A stretch of DNA of 44,301 nucleotides from Deltaproteobacteria bacterium. Lineage in GTDB: Bacteria > Desulfobacterota > Binatia > JACPRU01. The stretch is taken from contig JACPRU010000069.1 of the NCBI GenBank assembly GCA_016189835.1, positions 1 through 44,301 of the forward strand, written 5' to 3'. Each line of letters begins with the position of its first letter. Position 1 is the stretch's first letter. The translations under genes were made by a program, and so were the position numbers. Below the pieces are notes generated by a model. That model worked only from the letters and a program-made list of their open reading frames with translations. It was not told where the DNA came from and ran no database searches. Of this stretch, positions 43,418 through 44,301 are shown in pieces.

Positions 43418-44301
43418 ATGGACACCGTGTTCCGCCCCTATCAGCATTCCGACGCCGAGCGCTCCGACCGCTCCGCCGGCGACCGCCTCCGCCACCGCCA
43501 GAAGGTCCGCGAATCGATCCGCGAGAACATCGCCGACATCATCGCCGAGGAGTCGATCATCGGCAAAGACCGCGACCGCGTGATCAAGGTGCCGCTGCGC
43601 GGCATCAAGGAGTACCGTTTCGTCTACGGCGACAACGAGCCCGGCGTCGCGCAGGGCAACGGCCAGTCCCAACCCGGCCAGGTGGTCGGCCAGGCGCGGC
43701 GCGACGGGCAGAAAGGCGGCGAGGATCGCGCCGGCGACCGTCCCGGCCAGGACTACTACGAGACCGACGTCACCCTCGAGGAGCTGATCGACATCATGTT
43801 CGAGGACCTCGAGTTGCCCGACATGGAGCGTCGCGCCTTGCGGCAGATCACCGCCCCGCGCCTCTCCAGGCGCAAGGGCTACCGGTCGGTCGGCATCCGC
43901 GTGCGGCTCGACAAGCGGCGCACGGTCCGAGCCAAGGTGAGGCGCGAGCTGGCCACCCGCCGCAACCAGGCGGATGGATCACCGCCGGAGCGGTTCCCGT
44001 TCCACGAGGACGACCTCACCTACCGCCACGTGGTCGCCGAGGAGCGGCGCGAGTCGAACGCCGTGGTCATCTGCATCATGGACACCTCCGGTTCGATGGA
44101 CACGATGAAGAAGTACCTCGCGCGATCTTTCTTCTTCCTCCTCTACCAGTTCATCGCCACCAAGTACCGCAACGTCGAGATCGTCTTCATCGCGCACCAC
44201 ACCGAGGCCAAGGAAGTGACCGAAGACGAGTTCTTCCACAAAGGCGAATCTGGCGGCACCATGATCTCGGCCGGCTACGGCAAGGCGCTGGAGATCATCG
44301 C
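43418..44301 (+). CDS. DUF444/YeaH-family protein (3' end outside window)
   Basis: The visible 294 residues begin MDTVFRPYQHSDAERSDRSAGDRLRHRQK and contain the YeaH/DUF444 landmarks: IRENIADIIAEESIIG, VTLEELIDIMFEDLELPDM, and a von Willebrand A-like metal site CIMDTSGSMDTMKK (D222). They continue into FFFLLYQFIATKYRNVEIVFIAHHTEAKEV and SGGTMISAGY. The family is nearly always encoded with PrkA and a SpoVR protein and works with the kinase in stress responses. SpoVR is expected just beyond the right edge. No strong ribosome site precedes this ATG. Confidence 0.92.
   Translation, partial: MDTVFRPYQHSDAERSDRSAGDRLRHRQKVRESIRENIADIIAEESIIGKDRDRVIKVPLRGIKEYRFVYGDNEPGVAQGNGQSQPGQVVGQARRDGQKGGEDRAGDRPGQDYYETDVTLEELIDIMFEDLELPDMERRALRQITAPRLSRRKGYRSVGIRVRLDKRRTVRAKVRRELATRRNQADGSPPERFPFHEDDLTYRHVVAEERRESNAVVICIMDTSGSMDTMKKYLARSFFFLLYQFIATKYRNVEIVFIAHHTEAKEVTEDEFFHKGESGGTMISAGYGKALEII

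Overview
This GC-rich window comes from a free-living, respiring Gram-negative bacterium. Lipoproteins, type IV pilus minor pilins, a heme A/heme O branch, and an icd-mdh-sucCD-ndk operon together point to the former Deltaproteobacteria and their neighbours (Desulfobacterota, Myxococcota or Binatota-like lineages). That placement is inferred from gene content and order only. No rRNA, tRNA, CRISPR array, intact insertion sequence or phage gene was found. About 50 genes are packed tightly, many with start and stop codons overlapping by 1 to 4 bases.

Layout. (1) 1-8754: a CoA-ester catabolic region. A MaoC hydratase (cut by the window edge) and an acyl-CoA dehydrogenase lie on the minus strand. 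A CoA ligase, a flavin-binding split-barrel protein, an Fe-S/flavin dienoyl-CoA-reductase-like enzyme and a MenB/BadI-like crotonase lie on the plus strand. (2) 8828-15149, minus strand: a small unknown gene, the slipin/NfeD pair, a lipoprotein, aspS and hisS. (3) 15178-19531, plus strand: an Rsm22/METTL17-like protein, a membrane Ser/Thr kinase, a lipoprotein and an M48 protease. (4) 19503-20634, minus strand: a HAD phosphatase and an IscA-type protein. (5) 20767-24685, plus strand: a translationally coupled ctaA-ctaB-sco-DUF420-MBL operon for cytochrome oxidase maturation. (6) 24707-29533, minus strand: the TCA operon icd-mdh-sucC-sucD-ndk. (7) 29792-33329, minus strand: a helical-repeat protein, an EF-G paralogue and coaX. 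(8) 33498-36738, plus strand: a minor-pilin operon behind a candidate sigma-54 promoter. (9) 36745-39824, minus strand: an Rrf2 regulator and a sulfonate/taurine/nitrate-type ABC transporter. (10) 40013-44301, plus strand: a glycosidase-like lipoprotein, PrkA kinase and the start of its DUF444/YeaH partner.

Three copies of one dispersed palindromic element (3101-3168, 9251-9328, 43228-43324) occupy intergenic gaps. They share inverted GGGGTCGGGAGTC arms around a conserved asymmetric core. A second, unrelated inverted-end element sits at 3183-3358.

The points most worth a second look are the palindrome family, the ring-reduction/ring-cleavage style gene set, the four-cysteine pattern in the Rsm22 homologue, the probable non-discriminating AspRS, the EF-G paralogue with a changed guanine-specificity motif, the sigma-54-driven pilin operon, and the SD-poor coupled oxidase-maturation operon with its 20-codon bridging ORF. 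I did not find a clear-cut wholly new multi-gene system.
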